Origin: Clostridiales bacterium
Lineage (GTDB): Bacteria > Bacillota > Clostridia > Peptostreptococcales > Acidaminobacteraceae
DNA: 64,000 nucleotides
Reading direction: 5' to 3'
Assembly (NCBI GenBank): GCA_016342415.1
Contig: JAEIOD010000004.1
Location: 124,001 to 188,000, forward strand
This document shows, piece by piece, positions 27,643 through 37,334 of this stretch. Numbering within the stretch: the first letter of the stretch is position 1; each line of letters begins with the position of its first letter. The notes below the pieces were generated by a model, which had not been told where the DNA came from, did no database searches, and saw only the letters and a list, made by a program, of their open reading frames with translations. Position numbers and translations under genes: made by a program.

Positions 27643-27691
27643 CTAGTTTCAATAAATAACACTTGTTTTTTTTTGAAACTAGTGATATCCT
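27643..27691 (+). promoter_or_regulatory. operator and promoter of TetR-ABC operon
   Basis: CTAGTTTCAA (27643-27652) and TTGAAACTAG (27673-27682) are perfect 10-bp inverted arms 20 bases apart. A plausible promoter TTGTTT-17-TATCCT (27663-27691) overlaps the right arm. The arrangement fits self-repression by the TetR protein encoded 25 bases on. Confidence 0.6.
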
Positions 27692-27715
27692 TTAAAAAAG
27701 GACAGGTGATCGTTA

Positions 27716-28342
27716 ATGCAAGTAAAAAAAGAGGAAGTAAGAGAAAAGCTATTAGGAGCCGGTGAAATCATCTTCCAGGAAGTTGGATTTGAAAAAGCAT
27801 CTCTTCGAAAAATTGTTAAGGAAGCCGGTACGACCATTGGCAATTTTTATAACTACTTTGAAACTAAAGAAGAACTCTTTAGCATTTTAGTTGAAGAAGA
27901 ATATCAGAAATTCATGTATTTCTTGGAGCATCACGAGGATCATGAAGATAATCAATCTGATGAGATAGGAGATATTGATATATGGAGTGAAGGTTTGACT
28001 GAATATATTGCCGGACTTCTTCCTATATTCACCCCTCGATTTGTTCTGTTAGTTGATAAGAGCGAAGGGACAAAATATGAAGGTTTTAAACACTCACTTA
28101 TTGAGTATTTCGAAGCGCATTTTTTAGAACATGTCAAACAGTTCGGCAATACACATAATCCATATGCCAGGGTTGTCAGCACCATGTTTGTTAATGGTTT
28201 AGTGGATTTAATAAAACAATTTATGAACAATGAGTCTCTTGGACATCTTGTTGCGAACCACTTTATGTTCTTTACTTTAGGAACCATGGGTCTTATTAAG
28301 AATAATCAACTCAATAACAATACTGGAGGTTCAAATGATTGA
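27716..28342 (+). CDS. TetR-family repressor
   Basis: 208-residue regulator. The N-terminal helix-turn-helix is clear: AGEIIFQEVGFEKASLRKIVKEAGTTIG, then NFYNYFETKEELF. The C-terminal ligand domain is not specific. It overlaps the ATPase start by eight bases (28335-28342), so it is the first gene of a four-gene export operon (27716-30587), which it most likely represses until a toxic ligand binds. ATG follows AGGTGAT by five bases. Confidence 0.93.
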   Translation: MQVKKEEVREKLLGAGEIIFQEVGFEKASLRKIVKEAGTTIGNFYNYFETKEELFSILVEEEYQKFMYFLEHHEDHEDNQSDEIGDIDIWSEGLTEYIAGLLPIFTPRFVLLVDKSEGTKYEGFKHSLIEYFEAHFLEHVKQFGNTHNPYARVVSTMFVNGLVDLIKQFMNNESLGHLVANHFMFFTLGTMGLIKNNQLNNNTGGSND

Positions 28343-29189
28343 AATAAAGAATCTTAATTATACATATAGAGTCAGTGGCAAACATGCAGTTCAGAATTTA
28401 AGTTTTACAATTGAAAAAGGTGAAGTATTTGGACTTCTAGGACCTTCTGGTGCAGGAAAAACAACCACACAAAGACTGGTTATCGGTTTACTTAGTGGTT
28501 ATCAAGGCTCTGTTAAAATCATGGGGACAGAACGTTCAGCTTATAAAAAAGAATTTTTTGAAGAAATCGGAATTGCCTTTGATTTTCCTAACCTATATTT
28601 AAAATTAACTGCAAAAGAAAACTTAGACCTACTTAGTAGTTATTACAAAAATAAACGTTACGATTCATTAGAGCTATTGGAGAAAGTTGGATTACTACCC
28701 GATAAGGATAAAAAAGTACAAGATTTTTCTAAAGGTATGAAAATGCGATTAAACTTCATACGGTCGCTTATGCATGATCCAAAAATTCTTTTCTTTGATG
28801 AACCAACTTCTGGTCTTGATCCAGTCAATGCAAAAATCATCAAAGATATGATATTGGAATTAAAAAGTGAGGGGAAAACAATTTTTTTAACAACACATAA
28901 TATGACAGTTGCCGAGCAATTATGTGACCGAGTTGCTTTTATGGTCGATGGTAAAATACCAGTCATTGATGCTCCCAAACAGTTGATGATTGAATATGGA
29001 GATAAAGTGGTCAATATCACAAGCGGTGCAAAAGAATCTGAGCAGAAACATTCGTTTAAACTAGACCACATTGGTACGGACCATCAATTTATTGAACTCA
29101 TACAGTCAGGTACTGTCCGTACCATTCATAGCAAAGAAGCCACTCTAGAAGAGGTATTTATTAGGTTGACTGGAAAGGAGCTAATATGA
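28335..29189 (+). CDS. ABC transporter ATPase of TetR operon
   Basis: 284-residue nucleotide-binding protein: Walker A GPSGAGKTT, signature FSKGMKMRLNF, Walker B ILFFDEPTSGLDP, switch THN. It drives the two membrane subunits encoded next. The signature is the SKGM variant found in drug-type ABC-2 systems. It overlaps the preceding and following genes, so the operon is translationally coupled. Similar three-part systems (two short permeases plus one ATPase) are known as fluoroquinolone-type exporters of the Rv2686c-2688c kind; whether this one exports such drugs is not shown. Confidence 0.93.
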   Translation: MIEIKNLNYTYRVSGKHAVQNLSFTIEKGEVFGLLGPSGAGKTTTQRLVIGLLSGYQGSVKIMGTERSAYKKEFFEEIGIAFDFPNLYLKLTAKENLDLLSSYYKNKRYDSLELLEKVGLLPDKDKKVQDFSKGMKMRLNFIRSLMHDPKILFFDEPTSGLDPVNAKIIKDMILELKSEGKTIFLTTHNMTVAEQLCDRVAFMVDGKIPVIDAPKQLMIEYGDKVVNITSGAKESEQKHSFKLDHIGTDHQFIELIQSGTVRTIHSKEATLEEVFIRLTGKELI

Positions 29190-29893
29190 AATCAAGAATA
29201 TGGGCAGCCTTTCAATTGGATGCACTATTTCAATTTCGAAGCGGCTTCTATGCCATCTACATTATAATAAGTTTGATTTATATCATCATTGTTAATACAC
29301 TTCCAACTAAGTGGGGAGCTGTCGCTGTGCCATTTATGATTTTTTCAGATCCATCTGTTCTTGGATTTTTCTTCATCGGTGGTCTTGTTATGCTTGAAAA
29401 GGGCCAAGGTATCTTGGACTTAGTTTCTGTGACACCGCTATCTGAAGTTGAATACTTATTAAGCAAGATTATTTCATTGAATGCGATTGCTCTTCTAGCC
29501 AGTTTAGCCATTGTAATTTTTACACATCAATCATTTAATTTGATTTTACTTATACTTTCAGTTATTCTGTCATCAAGTTTTTTTACCATGTTCGGATTTT
29601 CAGTGGCTTTATCTTCTCATTCCATAAACCAATATTTCGGAAAAATCATTCTACTTATGTTGCTGATCATCATACCTGTATTCTCACTCATTGGATTTCC
29701 GTTTAGCCAACTGTTTTATATATTTCCAAGTACAGCATCAGCAAAGCTTATGATAGACACATTCTTTGGTTTCCAACTTCTTGATACACTTGTGTGTTTA
29801 TTTATTCTCTTGGCTTGGAACTGTCTGATTTTTATACATGTTATTAAAAAATTTAAGTCTTATGCGATTGCAGGAGGTGCTGAAAATGGTTAA
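29186..29893 (+). CDS. ABC-2 permease, first membrane subunit
   Basis: 235-residue integral membrane protein with about six hydrophobic segments. The conserved cytoplasmic region GGLVMLEKGQGILDLVSVTPLS is typical of short ABC-2 permeases. It overlaps the ATPase stop by four bases (ATGA) and the next permease start by eight. It probably forms the pore with the second subunit. Confidence 0.88.
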   Translation: MKSRIWAAFQLDALFQFRSGFYAIYIIISLIYIIIVNTLPTKWGAVAVPFMIFSDPSVLGFFFIGGLVMLEKGQGILDLVSVTPLSEVEYLLSKIISLNAIALLASLAIVIFTHQSFNLILLILSVILSSSFFTMFGFSVALSSHSINQYFGKIILLMLLIIIPVFSLIGFPFSQLFYIFPSTASAKLMIDTFFGFQLLDTLVCLFILLAWNCLIFIHVIKKFKSYAIAGGAENG

Positions 29894-30587
29894 CATGACC
29901 CACTTGAAATTAGATTTAAAACAGATGCAACAAGAACCTATTATGTTTCTCTTTGCATTATTATCCTTATTGTTAATTGGCGTTTTTAAACTCATCATCA
30001 CATATGGTACACCAATAATCCTTGACTTGGTTCATCTAAATCTGTTGAATTACGAGGTTTATATTCTTTCATTGGTTTATATGTTACAACCGATGATGTT
30101 AGGTATGGTCATCGGATTTTTTATGCTGGATGAAAAAGATGCTAAAATATTTGAATTATTACGCGTGACACCCCTAGGTTTAAGTGGTTATTTGATGAAT
30201 CGTTTACTCATTCCCATCTTATTAAATGGTTTATACACATTAATCGGTTATCTAACTTTGGGACAACATATACATTCAGCAATTTATTTAATACCTATCA
30301 TCATTTTCTCGTCCATCCAAATGGTTGGTGTCGGGATTTTCATTGCCATCGTCAGCGAAGATAAAGTAAAAGGTTTAACTTACTCTAAAGCTATCAGCGG
30401 TTTAATCATTTTTGGATTTGTTAATCTTATACCTAATGTATTTCTTAATGGACTTGGTCGATTTTTCCCACAGTATTACATCACTGAAATTCTTGTGAGT
30501 CCTTCTCTACTGATTCTACTCGTAGGTTTGACAATTCACTGCATCTGGCTATTTTTCATAAGCAGAAGTGCCTTAAAAAGATTATAA
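29886..30587 (+). CDS. ABC-2 permease, second membrane subunit
   Basis: 233-residue membrane protein with about six hydrophobic segments and the motif FMLDEKDAKIFELLRVTPLG, paralogous to the region in the first subunit (EKGQGILDLVSVTPLS). ATG at 29886 follows GGAGG by eight bases and overlaps the previous stop; earlier in-frame starts would overlap it more and lack a site. It is the last gene of the operon before a strong terminator. Confidence 0.88.
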   Translation: MVNMTHLKLDLKQMQQEPIMFLFALLSLLLIGVFKLIITYGTPIILDLVHLNLLNYEVYILSLVYMLQPMMLGMVIGFFMLDEKDAKIFELLRVTPLGLSGYLMNRLLIPILLNGLYTLIGYLTLGQHIHSAIYLIPIIIFSSIQMVGVGIFIAIVSEDKVKGLTYSKAISGLIIFGFVNLIPNVFLNGLGRFFPQYYITEILVSPSLLILLVGLTIHCIWLFFISRSALKRL

Positions 30588-30588
30588 T

Positions 30589-30628
30589 AAAAAGCCGAAA
30601 TCCAAGGTTATTTGGGATTTCGGCTTTT
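30589..30628. terminator. bidirectional terminator
   Basis: AAAAGCCGAAATCC and GGGATTTCGGCTTTT form a 14-bp stem shared by the TetR-ABC operon (plus) and the chemoreceptor gene ending at 30644 (minus). Confidence 0.9.
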
Positions 30629-30643
30629 AAACAATAGTTTAAA

Positions 30644-32380
30644 TTATAACTTGAATGTGTTTACAATTTCTTTCAGTTCAATTGCCAAGTCAGCTAAACA
30701 ACTGCTAGATTCCGAGACTTCATGAATAGATGCATTTTGCTCTTCAGTTGCCGCAGATACTTCTTCTGTATTAGCAGCATTATTCTCAGCAATATGGGTT
30801 ATACGGGAAATGACCTCTTGCAATTGAGTCGAATTGGTTACAATATTATCATTTGAACTCGTCAAATAACTTATACTCTCGTGCATCTTTCTGATACCAT
30901 GCTCTATATTATTATACTTTTCCATTGATAGGTCAACACTACTCCGTTGTTCTTCTGTATTTTCAATAACAGAATCCATCACAGAAACCGTTTCTTTTAA
31001 ATTGCTTAACAGCGTTTTAACAACTTCATCAATTTCCTTTGTAGATAAAGCAGATTGTTCTGCTAATTTTTTTATTTCTTCTGCAACAACAGCAAAACCT
31101 CTACCATGTTCCCCAGCTCTTGCTGCTTCGATTGCTGCATTTAATGCCAAAAGATTGGTCTGTTCTGCAAGGGATGCAATAACACCACTCGCTTCACTTA
31201 TCTTTTCCGAACTTATACTGGTCAATTCTAGCTTTCCTTGTATTTCCACAATAGACTTATTGGTTTCATCTGATTTTGAAGCTACATCGTCTATCGTTTT
31301 CTTACCTTCTGTCACAAATAAATTCATCTCTTTCGAAGCATTTATAAGTTCATCTATTCTACTACTATTTTCACCAATGAATGTTTGAAGTTCAATAACT
31401 TTATTATATCCATCTTCAGAACTGATCGCTTGATTAGTAGCATTGTCTGCAATATCATTGACAGCTCTAGAAACTTCTTCAATGGATTTAGCAGTTTCTA
31501 CTGCAACTGAAGAAAGGTTATTCGATGAGCTTACGAGTGTATCTGATGAAGTCACAATATTCATCAATACATCAGAAGTCTGTTGTTTGATATCATTTAT
31601 GGCATTGATTAATGTTCCAGTCTCGTCAACTTGGTTAAGTAATTTTTCATCCATGTTGAATGCATAGTCTCGGTCTGCGATTCTTCTAGCATAGTTAACA
31701 ACATGAGTAATCGGTTTGATGACAATCCGACGTATTGCAGTCACAAAAACCGTCAGGAACAGTATTATTATTATTATAAAACCTATGGATAATTTTTTTA
31801 AAAAACTTCCTGTAATTTCCTTCACATTATCAGCATTGATATCACACCCGACAAGTCCGACTATATCACCTTTAGAATTAAGTACAGGAGCAAAACCCGA
31901 TATCAAAACACCCCATTCTCCAGTATCATATATTTCACTGTATCTAGCTTCTCCATCTATAAGCATATCAAGAGGTTCCTGTCCATAATTTTCCTTCAAA
32001 TCAGTATCCCCGATGTGTTTGAAGTCAACACTATCATATTCATAAGATCCTTCTATTACATAATTATATGTATCAGGACCTCCATCATACATACTATACA
32101 AGTAAAAAGAATCTGTCTCCAACAACATTTCATACATCCACTCTTGTGTTTCGGTAAAATAGATCGAACTTTCATCTTCCGATTCAATCAGTTTTTCAAA
32201 TTCATCTCCATCGATATGAGCAGCTACGGATTTGGCAATTACAAGTGCCTTCTCACCTTGAAGTTTTTCCACAATATCACTGCTTGTATCAATTGCTATA
32301 TAGCTTAATATAATACTCGTCAATACAAATCCTGCAATAATAATAATTGATAATTTTGTCCCTATTTTCTTAAATTTCAT
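30644..32380 (-). CDS. methyl-accepting chemotaxis protein A
   Basis: 578-residue membrane chemoreceptor. TM1 is at ~9-29, an extracytoplasmic sensor domain of about 160 residues (Cache-like, by size), TM2 at ~195-215, a HAMP linker ([15 protein letters not shown]), then the coiled-coil signalling domain. The highly conserved hairpin tip is [38 protein letters not shown]. No C-terminal CheR-binding pentapeptide is seen. The start follows GGGGG by five bases. It is a close paralog of the neighbour at 32549-34285, separated from it by a terminator, so each has its own transcript. Ligand unknown. Confidence 0.95.
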   Translation of the reverse strand: MKFKKIGTKLSIIIIAGFVLTSIILSYIAIDTSSDIVEKLQGEKALVIAKSVAAHIDGDEFEKLIESEDESSIYFTETQEWMYEMLLETDSFYLYSMYDGGPDTYNYVIEGSYEYDSVDFKHIGDTDLKENYGQEPLDMLIDGEARYSEIYDTGEWGVLISGFAPVLNSKGDIVGLVGCDINADNVKEITGSFLKKLSIGFIIIIILFLTVFVTAIRRIVIKPITHVVNYARRIADRDYAFNMDEKLLNQVDETGTLINAINDIKQQTSDVLMNIVTSSDTLVSSSNNLSSVAVETAKSIEEVSRAVNDIADNATNQAISSEDGYNKVIELQTFIGENSSRIDELINASKEMNLFVTEGKKTIDDVASKSDETNKSIVEIQGKLELTSISSEKISEASGVIASLAEQTNLLALNAAIEAARAGEHGRGFAVVAEEIKKLAEQSALSTKEIDEVVKTLLSNLKETVSVMDSVIENTEEQRSSVDLSMEKYNNIEHGIRKMHESISYLTSSNDNIVTNSTQLQEVISRITHIAENNAANTEEVSAATEEQNASIHEVSESSSCLADLAIELKEIVNTFKL

Positions 32381-32449
32381 CTTATCCCCCTATCATCCCT
32401 TTATTATCGTAACATCCAATCACCAAGATGTCCACATTAACATTTTATT

Positions 32450-32464
32450 AGTCCGATTCGGACT
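32450..32464. promoter_or_regulatory. perfect palindrome upstream of chemoreceptor A
   Basis: AGTCCGATTCGGACT, 7-bp arms about one base, ~70 bases before the start of the first receptor and after the terminator of the second. It is G+C-rich in an AT-rich spacer, so it may be an operator. No matching copy was seen before the paralog. Confidence 0.35.
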
Positions 32465-32511
32465 TATGTGTATAAAGATTTAATAGTTAAATATCATCTT
32501 AGTTTATACCG

Positions 32512-32542
32512 CAAAAAAAACGATAGATAAATCTACCGTTTC
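32512..32542 (-). terminator. terminator between chemoreceptor genes
   Basis: AACGGTAGAT and ATCTATCGTT hairpin followed by eight T on the minus strand. Confidence 0.85.
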
Positions 32543-32548
32543 GTTTGT

Positions 32549-34285
32549 TTATAACTTAAATGTATGAACAATGTCTTTTAACTCTGTAGCCAATTCGGCC
32601 AAACCTTTACTAGATTCCGAAACTTCCTGAATAGATGCATTTTGTTCTTCAGTGGCTGCAGATACTTCTTCGGTATTTGCCGCATTATCCTCCGCTATAT
32701 TGGTTATTTTTGAGATAACCTCCTGTAAGTGAGTTGAGTTAGCAACAATATTATCATTTGAACTGGTCAAAAAACCAATACTCTCATGCATTTTTCCGAT
32801 ACCTATTTCGATATTATTGTATTTTTCCATCGATTGGTCAACACTACCTCGTTGTTCATTCGTATTTTTAATAACAGATCCCATAACAGAAACTGTTTCT
32901 TTTAAATTGCTCAAAAGCGTTTTAACAACTTCATCAATTTCTTGCGTTGATAAAGCAGATTGTTCAGCGAGTTTTCTGATTTCTTCAGCAACAACAGCAA
33001 AACCTTTACCATGTTCTCCCGCTCTCGCCGCTTCAATTGCTGCATTAAGAGCAAGTAGATTTGTTTGTTCAGCAATCGATGCAATAACACCACTTGCTTC
33101 ACTGATTTTTTCCGAACTTTTGCTTGTTACTTCTAATTTACTTTGTATTTCCTCAATGGATTTATTGGTTTCTTCAGATTTTTCAACTACTTCATCAATT
33201 GTTTTCTTACCTTCTGTAACAAATAAATTCATTTCTTTTGAAGCTGTAATTAATTCTTCTATCCTGTCACTGTTCTCAGTAATATAAGTTTGAAGTTCTA
33301 CAACTTTATTATAACCTTCTTCTGAACTCATTGCCTGATTCGTTGCATTTCCAGCAATGTCATTTACCGCTCTAGACACTTCATCAATGGATTTTGCAGT
33401 TTCAACCGAAACTTCCGAAAGACTATTAGAAGAAGTAACAAGAGTATCCGATGATGCAACAATATTCATGAGTACATCGGACGTCTGTTGTTTGATGTCA
33501 TTTATGGCATTGACTAAAGTTCCAGTCTCATCAATTCTACTCAGCAAGTTATTTTCAATTTCAAACGCATAATCCCTATTAGCTATTCTACTGGCATAAT
33601 CGACAACAGAACCTATAGGTTTTATAACAATTCTACGTATTGCATAGATGAAAATACTTAAGAAAACAATAATTATTACTATAACACCAAGTGATAATTT
33701 CTTAAGGAAATCGCCTGTAATTTCTGTAACAGCATCCGCATTGACATCACATCCAACAATACCAACTATATCACCTTTCGCATTTAAGATAGGTGCAAAT
33801 CCTGATATTAGAAATCCCCACTCTCCGGCATCATAAATACTACTGTATCTCGGTACGCCATCTTTAAGTACATCAAGAGGTTCTTGTCCATAATTTTCTT
33901 TCAAATCCAGTTCGCCAAGATGCGAAAAATCCGCCCCCCCATACTCATCCGATCCTTCAATAACATACGCATACGCTTCTGGGGTACTATCGTACATACT
34001 ATATAGGTAAAATGAATTTGTTTCTGACAGAAGCTGATACATCCACTCTTGTGTTTCTCTGTAGTATGGAGAGGTTTCATCTTCTGACTCTATCAACAAT
34101 TCAAACTCATCACCGTCTATATTGGTAGCGACCGCTATGGCTATCGCTAGCGCCTTTTCTCCTTGGAGTTCCTCTACGATGCCTCTCGTATTTGTAATTG
34201 CAATATAACTTAAAATAATGCTTGTAAGAATAAAACCAACTACAACAATAATTGATAATTTCGTACCAATTCTTTTGAATTTCAT
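32549..34285 (-). CDS. methyl-accepting chemotaxis protein B
   Basis: 578-residue paralog of the adjacent receptor with the same length and layout: TM1 ([20 protein letters not shown]), Cache-like sensor, TM2, HAMP ([15 protein letters not shown]) and signalling tip [31 protein letters not shown]. Differences concentrate in the sensor domain and linker, so the two may read related but different ligands. ATG at 34285 follows GGAGG by eight bases; longer readings lack a site. No other chemotaxis genes are in the window. Confidence 0.95.
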   Translation of the reverse strand: MKFKRIGTKLSIIVVVGFILTSIILSYIAITNTRGIVEELQGEKALAIAIAVATNIDGDEFELLIESEDETSPYYRETQEWMYQLLSETNSFYLYSMYDSTPEAYAYVIEGSDEYGGADFSHLGELDLKENYGQEPLDVLKDGVPRYSSIYDAGEWGFLISGFAPILNAKGDIVGIVGCDVNADAVTEITGDFLKKLSLGVIVIIIVFLSIFIYAIRRIVIKPIGSVVDYASRIANRDYAFEIENNLLSRIDETGTLVNAINDIKQQTSDVLMNIVASSDTLVTSSNSLSEVSVETAKSIDEVSRAVNDIAGNATNQAMSSEEGYNKVVELQTYITENSDRIEELITASKEMNLFVTEGKKTIDEVVEKSEETNKSIEEIQSKLEVTSKSSEKISEASGVIASIAEQTNLLALNAAIEAARAGEHGKGFAVVAEEIRKLAEQSALSTQEIDEVVKTLLSNLKETVSVMGSVIKNTNEQRGSVDQSMEKYNNIEIGIGKMHESIGFLTSSNDNIVANSTHLQEVISKITNIAEDNAANTEEVSAATEEQNASIQEVSESSKGLAELATELKDIVHTFKL

Positions 34286-34543
34286 CTCTATTACCTCCTT
34301 TAAGTAATTTAACACTCAAAATATCCTTTATAAGATAATTCTTTCTTCTAGAGAATTGAATTTTTTTAAACAATTGAAGCTTTATAGTATTTCTACCCCG
34401 TTTCAGGAAATTTTACTCAACATATAAAAGTCACATGGTATTTCTGTACAATGAACTATTAAATAAAAATAAGCCATCTGATAATATGAATAAGTCAAAT
34501 GGCTTTTAATATACTTATATTCATTTTTAAGAAGTACTCAACA

Positions 34544-35752
34544 CTAAGTACGATACTCTGCGTTGATTGTTACATAATCATATGTCAAGTCACACCCCCA
34601 TGCAGTAGCTCCATATTCACCATTTTTTACATCCACTTCAATAATTACTTTTTCATCCGAGAGTATTTTTAGTGCTTTTGTTTCATCAAACTCCAAACCA
34701 ACCCCCTCTTCCATCAATGTAATCATTCCCGATTCACTTTTTATATTCAGATCAACCACATTCGGATCAAATGAAACACCGCTATATCCTAAAGAACATA
34801 TTATCCTACCCCAATTCGCATCATTTCCAAATACCGCAGTTTTTACCAAACTGGATTGGATAACGGACTTAGCCATTTTTCTTGCACATTTATCTGAATT
34901 GGCATTTGTAACAGTACACTCGATTAATTTAGTGGCACCTTCTCCATCTTGGGCCACTGATATCGCAAGCATTTTTGTTACATATAACATAGCTTCTGTT
35001 AAATGATCATATTCTGTAGTATTCTCTTCTACCAATGCATTTTTTGCTTCACAACTTGAAAGTGCAATCACCATATCATTTGTACTTGTATCACCATCCA
35101 CACTGATCATATTGAAGGTATCAACAATAATATTTGATAAAATACTTTGCAAAACAGGTTTTGATATATTCACATCAGTTTGCAAAAACCCAAGTGTGGT
35201 TGCCATATCGGGATGGATCATACCCGAGCCTTTTGCAATACCAACAACAGTAATCCATTCACCATCAATTTTTACTTCACAAGAACAGGTTTTATTGTAT
35301 GTATCTGTAGTTGTTATACTTTCAGGAAACTTATGATAACTGTTTTCACTTAATCCATCAATTAAAGGATTAATACCCTTTATAATCTTGTCCATATCCA
35401 GTTGTTTTCCTATGAGTCCAGTCGAAGAAACCAAAACTTCTTTCGGATCAATAGCCAATTTGTCAGCAACACATTTTATTGTTTCAACGGCATTTTGATA
35501 TCCCAGTTGACCTGTACAGGCATTGGCATTGCCACTATTAATGATGATTGCACGGGTCACTTCATTTTCAATATTCATCTCAGAAACAACAACTGGCGCA
35601 GCTTTTACTACATTCTGTGTGAAAACACCTGCTGCTATACCCTTATTTGTATATATAATACCTAGATCATTTCTAGATTTTTTGACACCTGTATGGATGC
35701 CATTAGAGATAATACCTGGTACACTTAACATCTTATTATTATACTTTTTCAT
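34544..35752 (-). CDS. argJ: ornithine acetyltransferase / N-acetylglutamate synthase
   Basis: Arginine biosynthesis enzyme of 402 aa that transfers acetyl from N-acetylornithine to glutamate (cyclic pathway) and may also make N-acetylglutamate from acetyl-CoA. The self-cleavage site and catalytic Thr lie in KGSGMIHPDMATTLGF. Other family signatures are NSGNANACTG near the start and NDANWGRI in the second half. ATG at 35752 lies 10 bases after the argC stop, so argC-argJ form one operon under the T-box. Presence of ArgJ implies acetyl recycling, so a separate argE is not needed. Confidence 0.96.
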   Translation of the reverse strand: MKKYNNKMLSVPGIISNGIHTGVKKSRNDLGIIYTNKGIAAGVFTQNVVKAAPVVVSEMNIENEVTRAIIINSGNANACTGQLGYQNAVETIKCVADKLAIDPKEVLVSSTGLIGKQLDMDKIIKGINPLIDGLSENSYHKFPESITTTDTYNKTCSCEVKIDGEWITVVGIAKGSGMIHPDMATTLGFLQTDVNISKPVLQSILSNIIVDTFNMISVDGDTSTNDMVIALSSCEAKNALVEENTTEYDHLTEAMLYVTKMLAISVAQDGEGATKLIECTVTNANSDKCARKMAKSVIQSSLVKTAVFGNDANWGRIICSLGYSGVSFDPNVVDLNIKSESGMITLMEEGVGLEFDETKALKILSDEKVIIEVDVKNGEYGATAWGCDLTYDYVTINAEYRT

Positions 35753-35762
35753 GAGCCGCTCC

Positions 35763-36803
35763 TTATATATTCTGATTGATATATTTCAACCCTTCATCTT
35801 CGTCAAATCCAAACATCACATTCATATTTTGCACAGCTTGGCCAGATGCACCTTTTATCAAATTATCTATTGTAGTGGTAACAATAATTCTGTTTGTCCT
35901 CTCATCAACCAGCAATCCAATATGACAATTATTTGTTCCAACCGACCAACTCAGCTTAGGTATCTCATCATGGACTATTACAAATTTTTCTTTTGCATAA
36001 TATGTCCTATATTGACTTAAAACTTCCGAGTAAGTCATTTTCACTTTCATATTGATGTAGATATTTGTGATAATACCTCTTTTAACAGGTATTAAATTTG
36101 GTATAAACTGAATGAATGCTTTTGTCTGTGTTATCTTTTCAATTGTATTTTCTATCTCTCCGACATGCCTATGCTCTGTTCCGCCGTAAGGATAGACATT
36201 ATCTATGCCTTCAGCCAACATTTTATAGCTTTCTGGTTTGACTCCAGCACCAGTGTATCCAGATTTCGAATCCACAATAATACTGTTAAGATCTAAATTC
36301 TCGAAACTTAAAATTGGTAATAAGCCCAAAAGGACTGATGTTGGATAACAACCGGGATTACCAACTATTTTTGTATCAGACAACTTCTCTCTATTCATTT
36401 CAGTTAATCCATAACATGAATTATCTAAGTTTTCCTTATCTTGATGAATACAGTCATACCATTTCTCATACACCATAGAATCCTTAAATCTATAATCAGC
36501 ACTCAAATCTATAATTCGTAATCTACTATTGAGTTTGAGTAACTTTCTTGTGTTAGCCATAGATGTTTTATGTGGTAGTGCTAAAAAAATCACATCACAA
36601 AGCGTTGCCTTATTTAAAAACTCTACATCTGAATCTATGACTAGTTGTCCTGTATACTGTGATAATTTAAATATATTTTTTGCTTCTTTACCTGCATAAG
36701 TATTCGAAGACAATGCTTTTAATGATACTTTCTTATGCATTACCAGTATATTTAACAACTGTCTGCCTGCATAACCTGAACATCCCATTATTCCAACATT
36801 CAT
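35763..36803 (-). CDS. argC: N-acetyl-gamma-glutamyl-phosphate reductase
   Basis: NADPH-dependent third enzyme of arginine biosynthesis, 346 aa. The N-terminal Rossmann motif is MGCSGYAGRQLL. The catalytic Cys is in VGNPGCYPTSVLLGL, and HRHVGEIE carries a conserved His. ATG at 36803 follows GGAGG by five bases; the longer frame to 36830 lacks a site. It is the first gene of argCJ behind a T-box leader, and divergent from argBD, which encode the steps before and after it. Confidence 0.96.
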   Translation of the reverse strand: MNVGIMGCSGYAGRQLLNILVMHKKVSLKALSSNTYAGKEAKNIFKLSQYTGQLVIDSDVEFLNKATLCDVIFLALPHKTSMANTRKLLKLNSRLRIIDLSADYRFKDSMVYEKWYDCIHQDKENLDNSCYGLTEMNREKLSDTKIVGNPGCYPTSVLLGLLPILSFENLDLNSIIVDSKSGYTGAGVKPESYKMLAEGIDNVYPYGGTEHRHVGEIENTIEKITQTKAFIQFIPNLIPVKRGIITNIYINMKVKMTYSEVLSQYRTYYAKEKFVIVHDEIPKLSWSVGTNNCHIGLLVDERTNRIIVTTTIDNLIKGASGQAVQNMNVMFGFDEDEGLKYINQNI

Positions 36804-36884
36804 TGAAACCTCCATATTTATTATTCTCAAGTTAATATACCTTACTTAATCTATCTGCTTATCATATACTCCTATTTCAAAAAC

Positions 36885-37174
36885 AAAAAAAATATCCATC
36901 ATGGATATTTATACAGAAGTATAATATATATAATTACATTGGGGCGTTTTACCGCGGTGCCACCCAACTCAATAGCTAACTCTCTTAATCAGTACGGATT
37001 TCTCGATACCTATTCCCTCTAACGGTGGACTTCCGACTTGTCTTACTATCATTTCTTACAAGTTGCTGATAAAGGTTCTCAATTTATTTGTATTATTTAG
37101 GCTCACACCATTCCCTAAATCGCTGAATTAACGTATAAATATTATCCTCAATCAATTGCATTTTTCATATCTTT
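36885..37174 (-). promoter_or_regulatory. T-box leader of argCJ
   Basis: On the minus strand the T-box core GGGTGGCACCGCGG (36952-36965) precedes a terminator AATATCCAT-GATGGATATT with eight T (36885-36909). A distal-loop-like GGAATGGTGTGAGCC lies 5'. A candidate Arg specifier AGA is at 37077-37079, not verified by folding. This leader should raise argCJ expression when tRNA-Arg is uncharged. Confidence 0.9.
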
Positions 37175-37180
37175 TGGTTT

Positions 37181-37209
37181 ATTATACAGATGCGCGCATA
37201 AATAGTCAA
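37181..37209 (-). promoter_or_regulatory. sigma-A promoter of argCJ leader
   Basis: On the minus strand TTGACT (37204-37209), 17 bases, TATAAT (37181-37186): near consensus. Confidence 0.88.
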
Positions 37210-37334
37210 GTGTGTTTTTACATATTTACAGAAAATATTTTATCACCACTATTTCAAATTTTCTCTTGCATATTTATTAGTTCTGTTGCATCATTATAAA
37301 AACAATAATTCATTGAAACATGGAGGTGAAAATT

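Noticed and set aside
30689-33836. Plus-strand frames opposite the chemoreceptor genes
   Set aside because: Antisense shadows of long coding regions; no start signals.
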